A stretch of DNA of 64,000 bases, from NCBI RefSeq assembly GCF_019320115.1, contig NC_089593.1, forward strand, positions 33,002,536 through 33,066,535, given 5' to 3'. Positions 47,741 to 59,552 of this stretch are shown here, in pieces; within the stretch, counting starts at the first letter, position 1; every line of letters starts with the position of its first letter. Under the pieces are notes generated by a model. That model was not told the origin of the DNA, searched no databases, and saw only the letters and a program-made list of their open reading frames with translations. The position numbers and the translations under genes are program-made. This DNA is from Miscanthus floridulus. Lineage: Eukaryota; Streptophyta; Magnoliopsida; Poales; Poaceae.

Positions 47741-50700
47741 AACTCTGCCTATGGTGGGGCGCCTTTGGTGTCCCAGCATAGCAGGTACCAAGCCCTGGTA
47801 AAGGAGGAGGGTTGTGTTAGGTGCAGTGAGCTAATGTAAAAACTTAGCCACTTTTATGGAGATGAAACCCAAAAGAATCCCGTTGGGGCGTAACCCTCTT
47901 AGCAACGCGCCATGTCGGAACCCGGATAAGGTGTTAAATGAGCAAGGGCCGGGTCGTTACCCCCATGACGCGCCGTGTCGCGATCTGGACACGGTGTCAA
48001 GTGAGCAAGGATCGGGTCGTCGCATCCTTAGTGGCACACCACATCGGCGCCCGGATGTGGTGCAAAATGAGCAAGGGTCTTCACACCTACCTCGGCGGGT
48101 GCGAAGGGTAAGGAAGCTAGTCGAGCTCACTAGGATTCGTTTAGGTAGCTGTAATGTAGGGTCCCTTATGGATAAGTTAAGAGAGTTAGTGGACACAGCG
48201 GTTAGGAGACGTGTAAATATCTTATGCGTCCAAGAGATTAAATGGAAGGGGCAGAAGGCGAAGGAGGTGGACAATATCGGCTTCAAGCTCTGGTACACAG
48301 GGATAACTTCAAATAAAAATGGAGGAGTTTTGATTGATAAGAGCCTCAAGGATGGTGTGGTGGAGGTGAGAAGGTAAGGGGATAGGATCATCTTAGTTAA
48401 ACTTGTCATTAGTGATATGGTCTTAAACGTAATTAGTGCGTATGCCCCCAAGTAGGCCATGATGAGAATGCTAAGCGGCTTTTCTGAGAAGACTTAGATC
48501 GCTTGGTTAGAGCTGTCCCTAAGGTGATCTTAATGGCCATGTAGGTACATCAAGTGCAGGTTTCGAGGCGATTCATGGGGGTTTCGAATATATGGTAGTA
48601 GAAACCAAGAGGGAGAGGAAGTCTTAGACTTCGCCATAGCTTTTGATCTGATGATAACTAACACTTTCTTTCGTAAGAGACAGTCCCATTTAGTGACCAT
48701 TAGTAGCGGCCAGTACTATGGTCAAATCGACTTTGTCCTTACAAGGAGGGATAAACGAACATGCGTGGACTATAAGGTGATACCTAGAGAATGTGTGGTC
48801 GCTCAACACAAGCTGGTGGTGGCTGACTTCCGCTTTCTAGTGCAAGCTCGTGGGAACAAACAAGCTAGGATTGCTATAACGAAGTGGTGGAAATTAAAAG
48901 GGGATGAATCAAAGGTCTTTAAGGAAAAGGTCATTGAAGACGGCCCTTAGAAGGATGAAGGCGATGCAAACAGCATGTGGGAGAAGATGGCAACATGCGT
49001 TCGAAAGGTTGCTTCAGATGTGCTTGGAGTGACCAAAGGGAGTGGATGCGACTCGAAAGACACTTGGTGGTGGAATGAAGATGTGCAAAAGGCTATTAAG
49101 GAAAAGAAGAAGTGCTATAAGCGCTTGTATCATAATAGATGTGCACACAACATAGAGAAGTACAAGGTGGCAGAGAAGATTGCAAAACAAGCGGTGAGTG
49201 CGGCAAAGGGGCGGGCCTATGAGGACCTTTACCAATATTTGAGTACGAAAGAAGAAGAGAAGGACATTTACAGGATGGCTAGGGCTCGCGATAAGAAGAC
49301 AAGGGACTTCAACCAAGTCAAGTGCGTAAAGGATGAGAGGGAGCAACTCTTGGTGAAGGAGGATGAGATCAGACATAGATGGCAAAAGTATTTTAATAAA
49401 TTGTTCAATGGTGAGAACGAGAACACCACCGTTCAGCTGGACGACTCGTTTGATGACACTAACAGGCGCTTTGTGCCGGCGATTCAAGAATTGGAGGTCA
49501 GAGAAGCTTTGAAAAGGATGAAAGGGGGCAAAGCGATGGGCCCTGGTGGTATCCCAATCAAGGTGTGGAGATGTCTCTGGGATACAGCTATAGTATGGCT
49601 AACCAAGATGTTCAACAATATCTTTCGATCGAATAAGATGCCTGAAGAGTGGGGAAGAAACATATTGGTACCAATCTATAAGGACAAGGGAGATATCCAA
49701 AGTTATACTAATTATTGGAGAATTAAGTTGATGAGCCACACTATGAAGTTATGAGAGAGTCATCGAACAACGCCTGCGAGGAACGACGCAGATATCAACA
49801 AACCAATTCGGTTTCATGCTCGAAAGGTCAATCATAGAAGCAATCTTCTTAATAAGACAAGTTATGGAGCGGTTTAGAGAGCAGAAGAAGAACCTCCACA
49901 TGGTTTTCATTGCGTTGGAGAAGGCTTATGACAAGATACCAAGAAATGTTATATGGTGGGATTTGGACAAACATAAAGTCCCATCAAAGTACGTGACTCT
50001 TATCAAGGACATGTACAACAATGTTGTAACTAGTGTTCGAACAAACGATGGTAACACAAATTACTTTCCGATTAAAATTGGACTTCATCAAGGGTCAGCG
50101 TTAAGCCCATATCTCTTGGATGAGGTTACCAGGAACATACAAGGGGATATCCCTTGGGGTATGTTGTTCGCTGATGATGTAGAGTTAGTGGACAAAAGCC
50201 AGGCGGGAGTAAATAGGAAACTAGAGTTATGACGACAGACTCTTGAGTCTAAATGTTTTAGATTGAGCAGAACTAAAACTGAATACATGAGATGCGGCTT
50301 TGACGGACTTGCACAGGAGGAGGGAGATGTGAGTTTGGAAGGTCAAGTAGTGCCTAAGAAGGATACCTTTCGGTATCTTGGATCGATGCTATAGAGGTAT
50401 GGAGATATTGATGCGGACGTTAGCCATATAATCAAAGCAGGGTGGACCAAGTGGCGACAAGCTTCTGGCATTCTCTGTGACAAGATGATACCACAAAAGC
50501 TAAAAAACAAGTTTTATAGAACGACGATTAGACCGGCTATGTTGTATGGAGCAGAATATTGGCCTACAAAGATTCGACATGTTCAACAACTGAGTGTTGC
50601 AGAAATGCGTATGTTGCGATGAATTTGTGGTCACATAAGAATGGACCGAGTTCGGAACGATGATATACGTGATCGCCAAGAAGTAGCACCAATTGAAGAA

Positions 50701-51008
50701 AAGATTGTCCAACATCGGTTGAGGTAGTTTGGCCATGTCCAAAGGAGACCTCCAGAGGCACCAGTGCATTGTGGAGTCCTAAGCTAAGCTAATAATATGA
50801 GGAGAGGGAGAGGAAGACCGAAATTGACATGGGGGGAGACAATAAAAAGATATTAGAAAGCTTAGGATATACCTAGAGATCTATGTTTGAATAGGAGTGC
50901 TTGTAAAGCAGCTATTGAAGTGCCTGAACCGTGACTTGGGGCTCTAGGTGGGTTTCAACTCTAGCCTACCCCAACTTACTTGGGACTGAAAGGATATGTT
51001 GTTGTTGT
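47741..51008 (+). mobile_element. RTE-type LINE retrotransposon
   Basis: 3.27 kb bounded by a 17-bp target duplication. It encodes an endonuclease followed by a reverse transcriptase and ends in CTACCCCAACTTACTTGGGA followed by a TTG repeat (GTTGTTGTTG), both typical of plant RTE elements. The length suggests that it is full-length or nearly so. It lies in the upstream region of the NYN gene, opposite to its direction. Confidence 0.88.
47856..50930 (+). pseudogene. RTE LINE ORF: AP endonuclease and reverse transcriptase
   Basis: The ORF starts near 47856 (MEMKPKRIPLG) with short repeated Arg/Pro/Gly phrases. The apurinic-type endonuclease begins at about 48130 (IRLGSCNVGSLMDKL, ILCVQEIKWKGQ) and continues at 48651-48950 (GQIDFVLTRRDKR). 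The reverse transcriptase region (48975-50232) has LKRMKGGKAMGPGGIP, GLHQGSALSPYLL and the catalytic MLFADDVELV. The thumb-like tail follows to about 50790 ([18 protein letters not shown]). Frameshifts near 48377 and 49750, stops near 48945, 50230 and 50620 and others break it. It would nick DNA and prime cDNA at the target if intact. Confidence 0.85.
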
Positions 51009-51025
51009 ACCACTAGCAAAAGATA

Positions 51026-52983
51026 TCATATCTCGTGACTAGGTACAGTATGGACATACCTTTTGCCTCTTTCAACCAAAAACAGAAAATAATGCAGAAG
51101 ATTAACATGGACAAGAGAATGCCTCTGTTCTATGGTTGCATAAAGCTCAACTGGGGTATGAGATGACCACAAAAAATGTTGGTACACTAATTGCATAAAA
51201 GCATACAGTCATGACACGGAGGGGCTAACCGCTAAAGTGTTGATAAATCTCCATGAAAGTATCATAATAAGCAGTATCAATCAACAGCAACAAAATCCAC
51301 CAGTACTTACTATGTCATGAATAATGCCATTAGCTACTCGATTGCATGCATCAATTTTGTTTAAGTTGTTTATGTCCTATGTGTCACTGATATGGGATAA
51401 AACTGCAGAAATAGACATGTTATTTCTTAAATTTTCTGGGTTCTTTTTCCCCAAATATTCAATGTACTTTTCAAACATGGAGGCATAAAGTGCAACGAAT
51501 GCAAAATCCTTGTCCTTGAAAGGATAGTTCTCCATCAAATCCATATCAAAGAGATACTGAAAAAGTTGAACAAATAGTGACAATATGAATAAGTTAACAA
51601 ATCTACACCCCTAGACAGGAATAGAACATATAATATCCCATATAATCAACTCCCCACATCTCCCAGAGATAATAGCCAAGCTTAATGTAATCCATGGCAT
51701 TTACAGAAAACATTTTATATTTGATTTATATGCTAAAATATATTGCTCCACAACCAATTGTATTCAATTTGGTGGTGAGCTGAAGGGGCTAAGAACATAA
51801 AAAAAGGAGAAAATGGCAAACTGATGTTATCGGCCAATCAGAAATGAGAAAACAGGGAACTAATACAAAATTCAAAGCGTCATTTAATTCCTGAGAAAGT
51901 TTACCTGCAATCAACTAGTCGCATATATTTGCTCATTTGAATTTAGTTATTGATAGGAAGAGAATTCGCAACGATTTGCTCATTTGAATTTAGTTAGTGA
52001 TAGGAAGACAATTCGCAACGACAAGAAACTAGACAGGCAATTGCACTACATGCAAAAGCTTTGAAAGGAACAGAACTTGGTTAGTAGAAAAACCCGTCCA
52101 TATTTTGGGATCAATTTCAGGTAGGCACTGACTGTACATAGAAAGTAACTCAGCTAACAAGCAATGGCAGTAACCTAGTGCTGGACTTGGAAGAATTAAT
52201 ATGTCCACATTAAATGACCCACTAATTTTGCTTCCTTGAAGAAATAAGAGAAATAAGCACAAGCATTAATTCATTGAACATAAACTCCAAAGCTCTATGC
52301 AATATTAGATACCACATGCTTCGAAATTACATCTGCAGGTGTGTATATCACAAATCATGCCAGAAACTGCCAGCACAACAAGATTCATCAGGCACACAGC
52401 AACAGACCTAACCTAAACAGAACAACCACGCCATCATCCTAATGAGTAACGACCTAAGTTGCCGTTTGGATAACGGGATATGAGGGGTGGGATAGGGAAA
52501 CGAGGAAGGGTAGAAGCTGGTGCTGGTTCATGGGATGATGGGAAAGGAAAACGGGGAGGGCGGAAATACGGACCTCTTGTCCCACCGATTCTATCCCGTC
52601 GAGAGCGAGCTCCGCAGGTTACTGCCCTCCGGTGCGCTCGGCCGTCCTCAGCCTGGAGCCTTTCTCGCCTTCCACACGTCGGACCGCCGGAGCCGCCAAC
52701 ACCTCGCTCGCGCGCGTCAGGACGTCAGAGGCCGCGCTACTTCCACGCGTGGGGCCACCGGAGCCGCGCTCCTCGCACGTTGCAGCACGAGCTAGGACTC
52801 GGAGCTGTCGCTTCACACTCGGTGAAGAGGGCTGGGAGGGGGACGAGGGAGATGACGCAGGGTCACTGAGGCCAAACGCGAGAAGAAAACAGGAGGCGAT
52901 GGGGAAATCCCCTTGCTCAAATCGCAACGAAAATTAGGTCGGATACTCAGATTGCGGGGCGTGCAAATCAAACCGATTCTTAC
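51026..52983. other. Probable first intron of the NYN gene (right part)
   Basis: AT-rich and without a certain gene. On the minus strand, 51560-51380 contains an acceptor (TTTTTCAG) followed by about 60 open codons ending in a stop (LFDMDLMENYPFKDKDFAF within). The family was not recognised, and it may be a stray or alternative exon. Near 52460-52480 a GCCGTTTGGATAACGGG phrase resembles a MITE end, and 52560-52900 is GC-rich. Confidence 0.35.
51927..52020. repeat. 47-bp tandem duplication
   Basis: Two adjacent copies (51927-51973, 51974-52020) differing at two positions. Confidence 0.9.
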
Positions 52984-53308
52984 CAACAGAAGAAGGAACG
53001 CTATTCCGTGGCGGACGTACGGATCTCCAGCAGCGGCACGAGTAGGAGATGCCGGGAGCGCTCCCGCCGGCGGGGTCCCGGGGCCAGAGAAATCGAGGTG
53101 TAGGGGGCGGGGGGAGGAGGGGGGCAGGCTGCGAGGCTTTTCTGCGGCGGTGGCGGCGGGGACAGCTCAGCTGCCTATTTCGGGGAGGGGTGGTCGTTCG
53201 GCCGCCCGATAGGTGGATCGACGGCGGTCGCCGGCGGGAGGAGGTCGGTTTGTCGAGGGAAAAGACGAGAGGAGGGGAGGTCGGCGATTTCGCAATTCGC
53301 ATCAGCAC
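52984..53308 (-). other. Probable first exon of the NYN gene
   Basis: A GC- and CT-rich stretch ends at a strong donor, GTTG|GTAAGAATC, with the last exonic base at 52984. Joined to the acceptor at 47323, the frame is open from an ATG at 53308 and would add about 110 residues before MSSEDK. That extension is rich in Ser, Arg and Pro with few acidic residues, like an organelle transit peptide. It could also be plain 5' leader. The joining intron would be 5.66 kb, 3.27 kb of which is the LINE. Confidence 0.4.
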
Positions 53309-53625
53309 GTGGATGATGGATGAGATGATGGGGGAAAGGATCGGTGCCCGGTTCTGGGCAGTGGGTCCGACCTGTCCGTCTGTAGAGATGTTGCAAGGCG
53401 GTCCTCGGTAGGCACCGATATTTTGGTCGTGTTTGATTTCCGGTATCTGCCCGGCCTCGCCGGCTGGCCTTGCGATGGCTGGCCAGAGTCCGGTTCAAAT
53501 AGTACGAGTGTCCGTGTTTGATTTCATGTTTATGCAGAGCCGAGTTCAGTTGAGAACATGTTTCATCGGCTGTTCAGAAGAGTATGGTGAACCTAGACCT
53601 AGAACATGGTAACATAACCCCTCCG

Positions 53626-53650
53626 CCCCCCCCCCCCCCCCCCCCCCCCC
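53626..53650 (+). repeat. C25 homopolymer
   Basis: Twenty-five consecutive C residues within a C-rich run that starts at 53618. It may be a real mononucleotide tract or mark a weak spot of the assembly. Confidence 0.9.
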
Positions 53651-53794
53651 TCAACGATCGTCATTGACATTTCATCAAACACATGCAAGGCTGTCAAGCG
53701 GCGCACGCACGTCCACCAGCAGCTCGGGCTCCTCCGCGTACATCTCGCCCAGCCGCACACTCACCCCCTCGTCGCCGCCACGGGCGACCGCGAC

Positions 53795-53908
53795 GGCCTG
53801 CTGCCCAGGCCCGCACAGCGTCAGTATCACCGCAAGCACGAAGCACACCACGGCTTGCTACCCAGGCCCGCACGGCGTCAGTATCACTGCAAGCACGAAC
53901 CACCGCCG
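53795..53908. repeat. 57-bp tandem duplication
   Basis: Two adjacent units starting at 53795 and 53852 share CCCAGGCCCGCAC.GCGTCA and TATCAC.GCAAGCACGAA. Confidence 0.8.
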
Positions 53909-56900
53909 CTGCTACAGGCACCGCCGCCACGCCACACTTGACTTGCTGCCGCCCAAGGGTGCCAAGTGCGTCTTCGCCCATGCGGAGGGCTGGACAAAAA
54001 AAAACTCGTTGGGCTAGCTCGGTGGCTCGTACAAAAGTACTCTGATTGGACTCGTTTTTCTTTTAAAATAAAAATGACTTGATTTGGAATAACTTTCGAC
54101 TTCGGCTCGGCTCGTTAAGCTCAGATGAAGTTGTTTCTTAAACAATTTATGAGACTATGATAAATAAGATTATATCAATTTTCAAAAAAGCTTGAAAAAA
54201 AAACTATAGTTGGCTCGATATCCAGAGGCCCAAAGCGCCACCAGCCGTAGCCTCCGCGGACGGCAACCTGGCGGAGGCAGAGGCAGAGGCCCGAGGGGAG
54301 GAAGTTAAGAAGGTCGCCGCGCTGCCGCAGTCGGCTGCCAAGTGGGTGCCTCCTGCTGATTCTCTCTAGTTGTGGATATCTCAGGGGATATGGGATGCCC
54401 AATGTGTGGATGGGCACACCGCCGCTGCTAGTGCAGATCGTGCCGTGGGGTGGGCTGTAGTGGATGGACTACGGCGACCCCGCGGAGGCGATGGGCCTCA
54501 AGTACATCCAATATGAGATCGGTGTCGCTGAGAGCACGCTACAAGATCGATGTCACCGCCACGGCCTGCTGCCCCAAGCCAGCCACGCCGCGCAAAGCAG
54601 CCGAGCACTGAGCGGTGTGCGCGGCCTCCGCAGCCGCCACGGTGGCGAGGGCGACAGCCATGGAGAAGACTCGCATCCTCACATGCAAGCCCCTTCCGTC
54701 GCGGCCATGGATGAAGAAGAGCTAGAGAGGAGGAAGTCGGAGGCGCGGCGACACCAACAGAGGAGGAAGGGAGCGGTCAGTGGTGGGTGAGAAACACCGA
54801 GCCGGGAGGTGACTCGAAGTGTTGCGCGAGCGTTGAAGCCGGCTGGGCCGCCGAGAAACGAACCTTCATTGCGTTTCCTGGGAGCCAGGAGAGAAAGGGT
54901 ATTTTATATCCGGCGAGCTCGGCTCGGTGCTAGGCCCAGTAAATCAAACATGAGCTATTGCAGCCCACAGGCACGGCCAGGCCCACGGGCCACATATCAA
55001 ACATGCCCTTTACAACTAGCAGCAGCCTTGTATTTCACGTTTGTCGGACGGCTCATTTTTGCATCATGCACACAAAAAATCTGAATCTACATGTAATATA
55101 TTCTTTCATTGATATCTAATACTCCGTATTAAAGAAATAAGTTTCTTCATCTATCACTGTATTATAGACTGACCGTGACATGGCCTAGTTTTAATTGGCC
55201 CTGTGATGATCCATGTGGGTTGAAATTATGTGAGTTTAATGCCACCTAGTTATTAAAGAGGGTGACAGATTATGGGATTTGATACCACCTTGATTATGGA
55301 GTATGCATTTGTTCATAGTCAAATTAGGCAGGGCCGAGACTGGGATTGAGCCTAAGGACTCGGGGCATGTTTGATTGCCCGTCACCGCAAGTCATGCCAT
55401 GGATATGGCTGCCGCAACAAAGCAAGGGTGCTATTTGGTGGGTGAGTAAATTTGACGTGCCATTGTTGCTTCTACTAGTTTTGTAGTAGGTTTTTTCGCT
55501 ACAGGTGTGGCGTTGGATTCTGGTGCCTCAGCTTTGGCATCGCTGTAGATACGACGTGGCGAGATCCAGCCACCACCCAAGCAAGCCCTCAATTTACATG
55601 CTTGATTCAGGTGGATTTTCATGATGTATTCGAGCTTTACTCTCAGGATAAACCTCTGGCCCTATAAATACAGATCTAATTCCTTGCGTGCCACTAAAAA
55701 ATATATAACTTTCTTATATGTCATTATAGTTGTTGAATTCCCTTGTCTACTACTACAGTAAATTTTTATACTTGTGTTCTTAGACGGAATATCCACCCGA
55801 GAGACATTGCTGCGGATTGAAATGACAATGTTGCCCTTAATTAGACTAACCAAACAGAGCCACCTAACCAACCTCAGGATCCAACTGGCATAGCCGCACA
55901 GCAAAACGCCTCTTGCCTCCCGCTCTTTTCCAAATCAATAGTGACATCCATTAGGGTGGGTGAGCGCATGGCCACGTCCTCAGGCCATGCAAGGGCAGGG
56001 AGGTGAGGTCCCACAACCTTGCTAGTCAGGGCCGGGCGAGCACACCGCCGCCCTGAGCAGGGATGAGCGTGCATGGTCACGTCACTAGGGCCTTGTCAAC
56101 TGTAATCACAATGGTTTTGAACCTGCCGAGGCAGCTCATCCCGACGATGTTGCTGGCCATGTTTGGGTTAGGTGTTGTGGTCATGTTTGGATAGGTGTTG
56201 TGGTCGTGTAGCCTAAAGTTTGGTCTTGCGTATAGAGGTTCAAGTTAATTAGTGATTGGAGATTGAGCAAAACATGAATAGAGCGATATAATTCATGAAA
56301 CTGAACTTTGGTTACTTAACTTTGGTGGATTGGTGACCTAGGGTCACCAAGTCCAAGCTTGTGCATTGCTCCTTCTTGCATCCATGTGAGGGAGATGGAA
56401 TGATAGGAATTTGGGGATGTCCTTGCATGAAACACATACCTCCAATTAGAGAGGAATTTGAGGAATTCATGAGATGGAGGAGTTAGAGGGGAGGTTTCTA
56501 GCACCTTCATCTTCTCCACATGCAAGGTGAAATCAAGAGTAAGGGTTGAGATTTTTGCATTTGAGAAGAAATGAGGTGTTCTTGAGCTCACTCAAAAGAT
56601 GGAGATGGAGATGATGATCTTCCACCCTCTTCTTGAGACGGAGGTCCTTTGGTCTTGGCTTGGATCTCTTCTTCTTTTTCTTGTCATTCTCTTGCTTCTC
56701 CTCTTTCCCTCTCTAGCTTGTTTTCTCCACTTGAAGCGAGGGGAAGGGACGATAGTGAGTGGATGAAGTGGAGAGAGTGGGTTCTGGTGACCAAGTCACT
56801 CCATTCATGCTGACAGGTGGGGCCAAGGGTGGGGAGAGGGGCAGCTCATCTAAATGAATTATGCTTACTCAGTGTTCTGGCAGACGGTCCATCAGGAGAT

Positions 56901-58793
56901 TGAATAGTCCAACAGAACATGAATTTTGGGAATTTGCGGAATAAAGATAAAGTGATTGAAATTGGGGTTCTATTGCAACTCATAGAAAGTTGTAGGAACC
57001 ACTTAGGGCTCAGAGAACACTCTTTGGGTGATAACTTTAGGGTTTGGCTTAAGTCAAACAAGCGAGTAACCAAGGTTGACTTGAGTTGACTTGGTTTTGA
57101 CTGGAAGGGTGTTGTGAAGATTACTAGCTAAAGTGGGTCCTTGTTGATCGAAGGTTGAAGTTAGGAGTGTTTCCATTAGGTTGGCAAGGTTATCCATTGC
57201 AGGAAGACGAAGGTCAACGAGTAAGGGTCTGGTGCCAGGGTTAACAGAGACTCGTGATCCGCATGGGTTACGGTGATTAGCAGGGTTTCAGGTCATGGGG
57301 CAAGGAAGGTGTTGGTTAAGATTCAGAGTTTCCAAGGTAGGTTTTGGAAATGTTTTAAGTTGTGGAACGACTATGGGATCCTGACACACTGGGCATAGGC
57401 TGGGCTTGGTTGGGAATAGTTTATGTTTGCATGCAGTTATGCCACCGAGGTCCTAATCTGCGTCGTTGTCACCATTGTGGGGGACATGCATCCTTCGCGT
57501 TGCTAGGATGAGCCGCATCATGCATGGTGGAGGCATGAGGCAACCACCTATCATTCTCCGGCCATCACGATTATTAGTCTCGCAGCGTGAGATCTCGAAC
57601 ATGTTGGACTCAGCCTCTAGATCTCTATTGGATGCCGCGCTGGAGCTGCCGATGCTCTCGATACCGTGCCTACTAATTTTTTTCTCTCGAGAGCGTGAGA
57701 GGAGCTATGCATTTTTGTTGTTGCCATTTCTTCACTATTTTTTGGTTGGTCTATAAATTTGGGTCTATCTCGTCGTCAGGTGACCTTAAACCTCGCACTC
57801 ACACCGCTCATCGCATCTTCTTCAACCTCGTGCTCGTCCTTGCTTACCTCGTTGCTCCAGAGCTCTTGCTCAGCTCCCTCACAGCGAGCACCTCTTCCTA
57901 CAGGTGATGCTTGTTGTCGTCATCGACGTGCTGGCTCCGAATCTAGGGTCGGCCTCAGCCATCGACTCATGGCTCCAAGCGGCACTAGGATGGATGATGA
58001 GCTCGAAGCTCTAGGCAACGTAGGTGTGTCCGGCGAGCTTCAGGCTGTCGGGCAAGAGGCGGTGGCGGTGGCAGCGGCTGACCTCATGATGGATGGGAGG
58101 CGTTGCTCACCTGTGCAACGGGAGGGAGTGATGTAGGGCACGAAAGGGTGACAAACGATGGTGTGGGGGGCAGCTTGGTGGGCGGCGGCAGCGCATGGTG
58201 CACGGGCGATGGTGGCACGGCGACAATGTGTGCCACGTGCGGTGGACAGTGGTGGGGTGTGCTCCTAACAAACAGAAGGGGAGGGAAGATGCATGTGACT
58301 GATAGATAAGAAAAAAATCAGGCGACTGAGAAGGATTAAATCTGAATTTTGAATGTGACAATGCGTCAATGTTGTCTTCTGGGAAGTTTGATTACTATAC
58401 AATTGAATTGCTTGTATAGTCGAACAGTCATGGAAATCTGGGATAACTGATGTCGGTGTTTCGAGTTATCACCGATGAGTAAAATTCTAGTATTACGCGT
58501 CTGGCTCAGATGGTGTGCTTAGAGGACACGAGGTTTATACGGGTTCAGGCAGAAAGTCCCTACGTCCAGTTCATCGCTGCTGCTCGTGTTACTAGCACTA
58601 AAAGTTTATAGTAGGGGTTACAAACGAGCGAGAAAGGGAAAGGATCCCAAGTCTCTAGTGAAATGAGTGAGTGGGTGTTGAGAGCTCAATCGCTGCTCGG
58701 ATGTGCATTCATGTTGTGCTCTTGTGCGGATCTATATCGGATCTTGATGGGTCGATCGGTTCAGGATCCCCTTGATGGGGTGCCCTGCTTTCC

Positions 58794-58801
58794 TTTTTAT
58801 A
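58794..58801 (-). promoter_or_regulatory. TATA box of element C LTR
   Basis: TATAAAAA on the minus strand, consistent with element transcription leftward. Confidence 0.6.
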
Positions 58802-59232
58802 GGCCAAGGAAAAGTGCGGGTTATAGCAGAGGAAAAGGAGAAGAATGAGAGAGAGGAAGGCCTCCAGGATCGCTGGGTACTTCTTCTCCTTCATGCAGGT
58901 CCCGCCGACACTGTAGATGTCAACAGGGATGGCTCCACGTTGCGGTCCTGCCCGTCACTAGCGCCATGCACATGCATCGTCCACTGATCATGGCGCTCCA
59001 CTCTGTCCTGGTGGATGTCATGGTGAACTGACGCGCCTATCAGTGTTCGTACAAGGGTTAGGCAGAACAGCACCGGTATGCCCGACGCTGTTCTTGATGT
59101 GAATCCTCAATTATGGCCCGTCGTGGCCGCGGGTAACATCAGGGCATGCCGGTCTCTTCATTGGTGTCAGAGTTTTGACCCAGGCTCATATGCTTGGACC
59201 TAGAGTGGTTGGCAGCGGTATGGGTCCCCATC

Positions 59233-59443
59233 GGGCAAGATGGAGCCCGCACCCAAGGGGTCTGGCGAGGCGGAGCCCACGGTCTTGGGGTCGTGCGAGG
59301 TAGAGCACAAACCCAAGGGTAGGGCGAGGTGGAGCCCACAGCCTCTGGGTCAGGCAAAATGGAGATCGTGGCCTCGTGGTCGGGCGAGGAGGAGATCACA
59401 GCCTCAGAGTCAGGCGAGGCGGAGCCCACGCACCTAGGGGTCG
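59233..59443. repeat. Tandem array of about seven 30-bp units in element C LTR
   Basis: Units of the type GGCGAGGCGGAGCCCACG followed by CCT..GGGTC repeat about seven times with variation. They lie near the inner end of the LTR. Confidence 0.85.
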
Positions 59444-59539
59444 GTTGGAGCTATAGGCACGCTCTTGACTACTCAGGTGAATCAATGTTTATGACCATTA
59501 GCTCCTCCTCTTTGGGTACCCTAGTATTAGTCCCTGACA

Positions 59540-59552
59540 GTAGCCCCCAAGC
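59540..59552 (-). other. Polypurine tract of element C
   Basis: On the minus strand GCTTGGGGGCTAC runs into the LTR start. Its core is the same as in element B. Confidence 0.7.

Larger units (their letters stand above)
53309..58450. other. Unassigned region between the NYN gene and element C
   Basis: No gene can be supported with confidence. 53660-54000 and 54220-54800 are GC-rich with open frames on several strands (for example one containing GLKYIQYEIGVAESTL near 54500) but no recognised family; they could be captured gene fragments. 55430-55620 (minus) has 60 open codons including SPRRIYSDAKAE. 56120-57460 resembles long non-coding LTR-type sequence but no ends were found. 57460-58140 is open but unrecognised. 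Confidence 0.35.
58451..59539 (-). repeat. 3' LTR of element C (reverse orientation)
   Basis: 1089 bp, on the plus strand starting TGTCGGTGTTTCG and ending AGTCCCTGACA, so TGTC..GACA inverted tips. The polypurine tract sits directly inside it. The second LTR is outside the window, so the borders rest on the termini alone. Confidence 0.75.

Noticed and set aside
48651..50769. Minus-strand ORFs within the LINE (for example 49014-49487)
   Set aside because: They are shadows of the sense endonuclease and reverse transcriptase frame.
53664..54790. GC-rich open frames as host genes
   Set aside because: Frames are open on several strands at once, contain tandem duplications and match no family. 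No splice structure or promoter supports them.
59233..59443. Array of short repeats resembling a CRISPR
   Set aside because: The units are directly adjacent and diverged, with no unique spacers of constant length. The context is a plant LTR.
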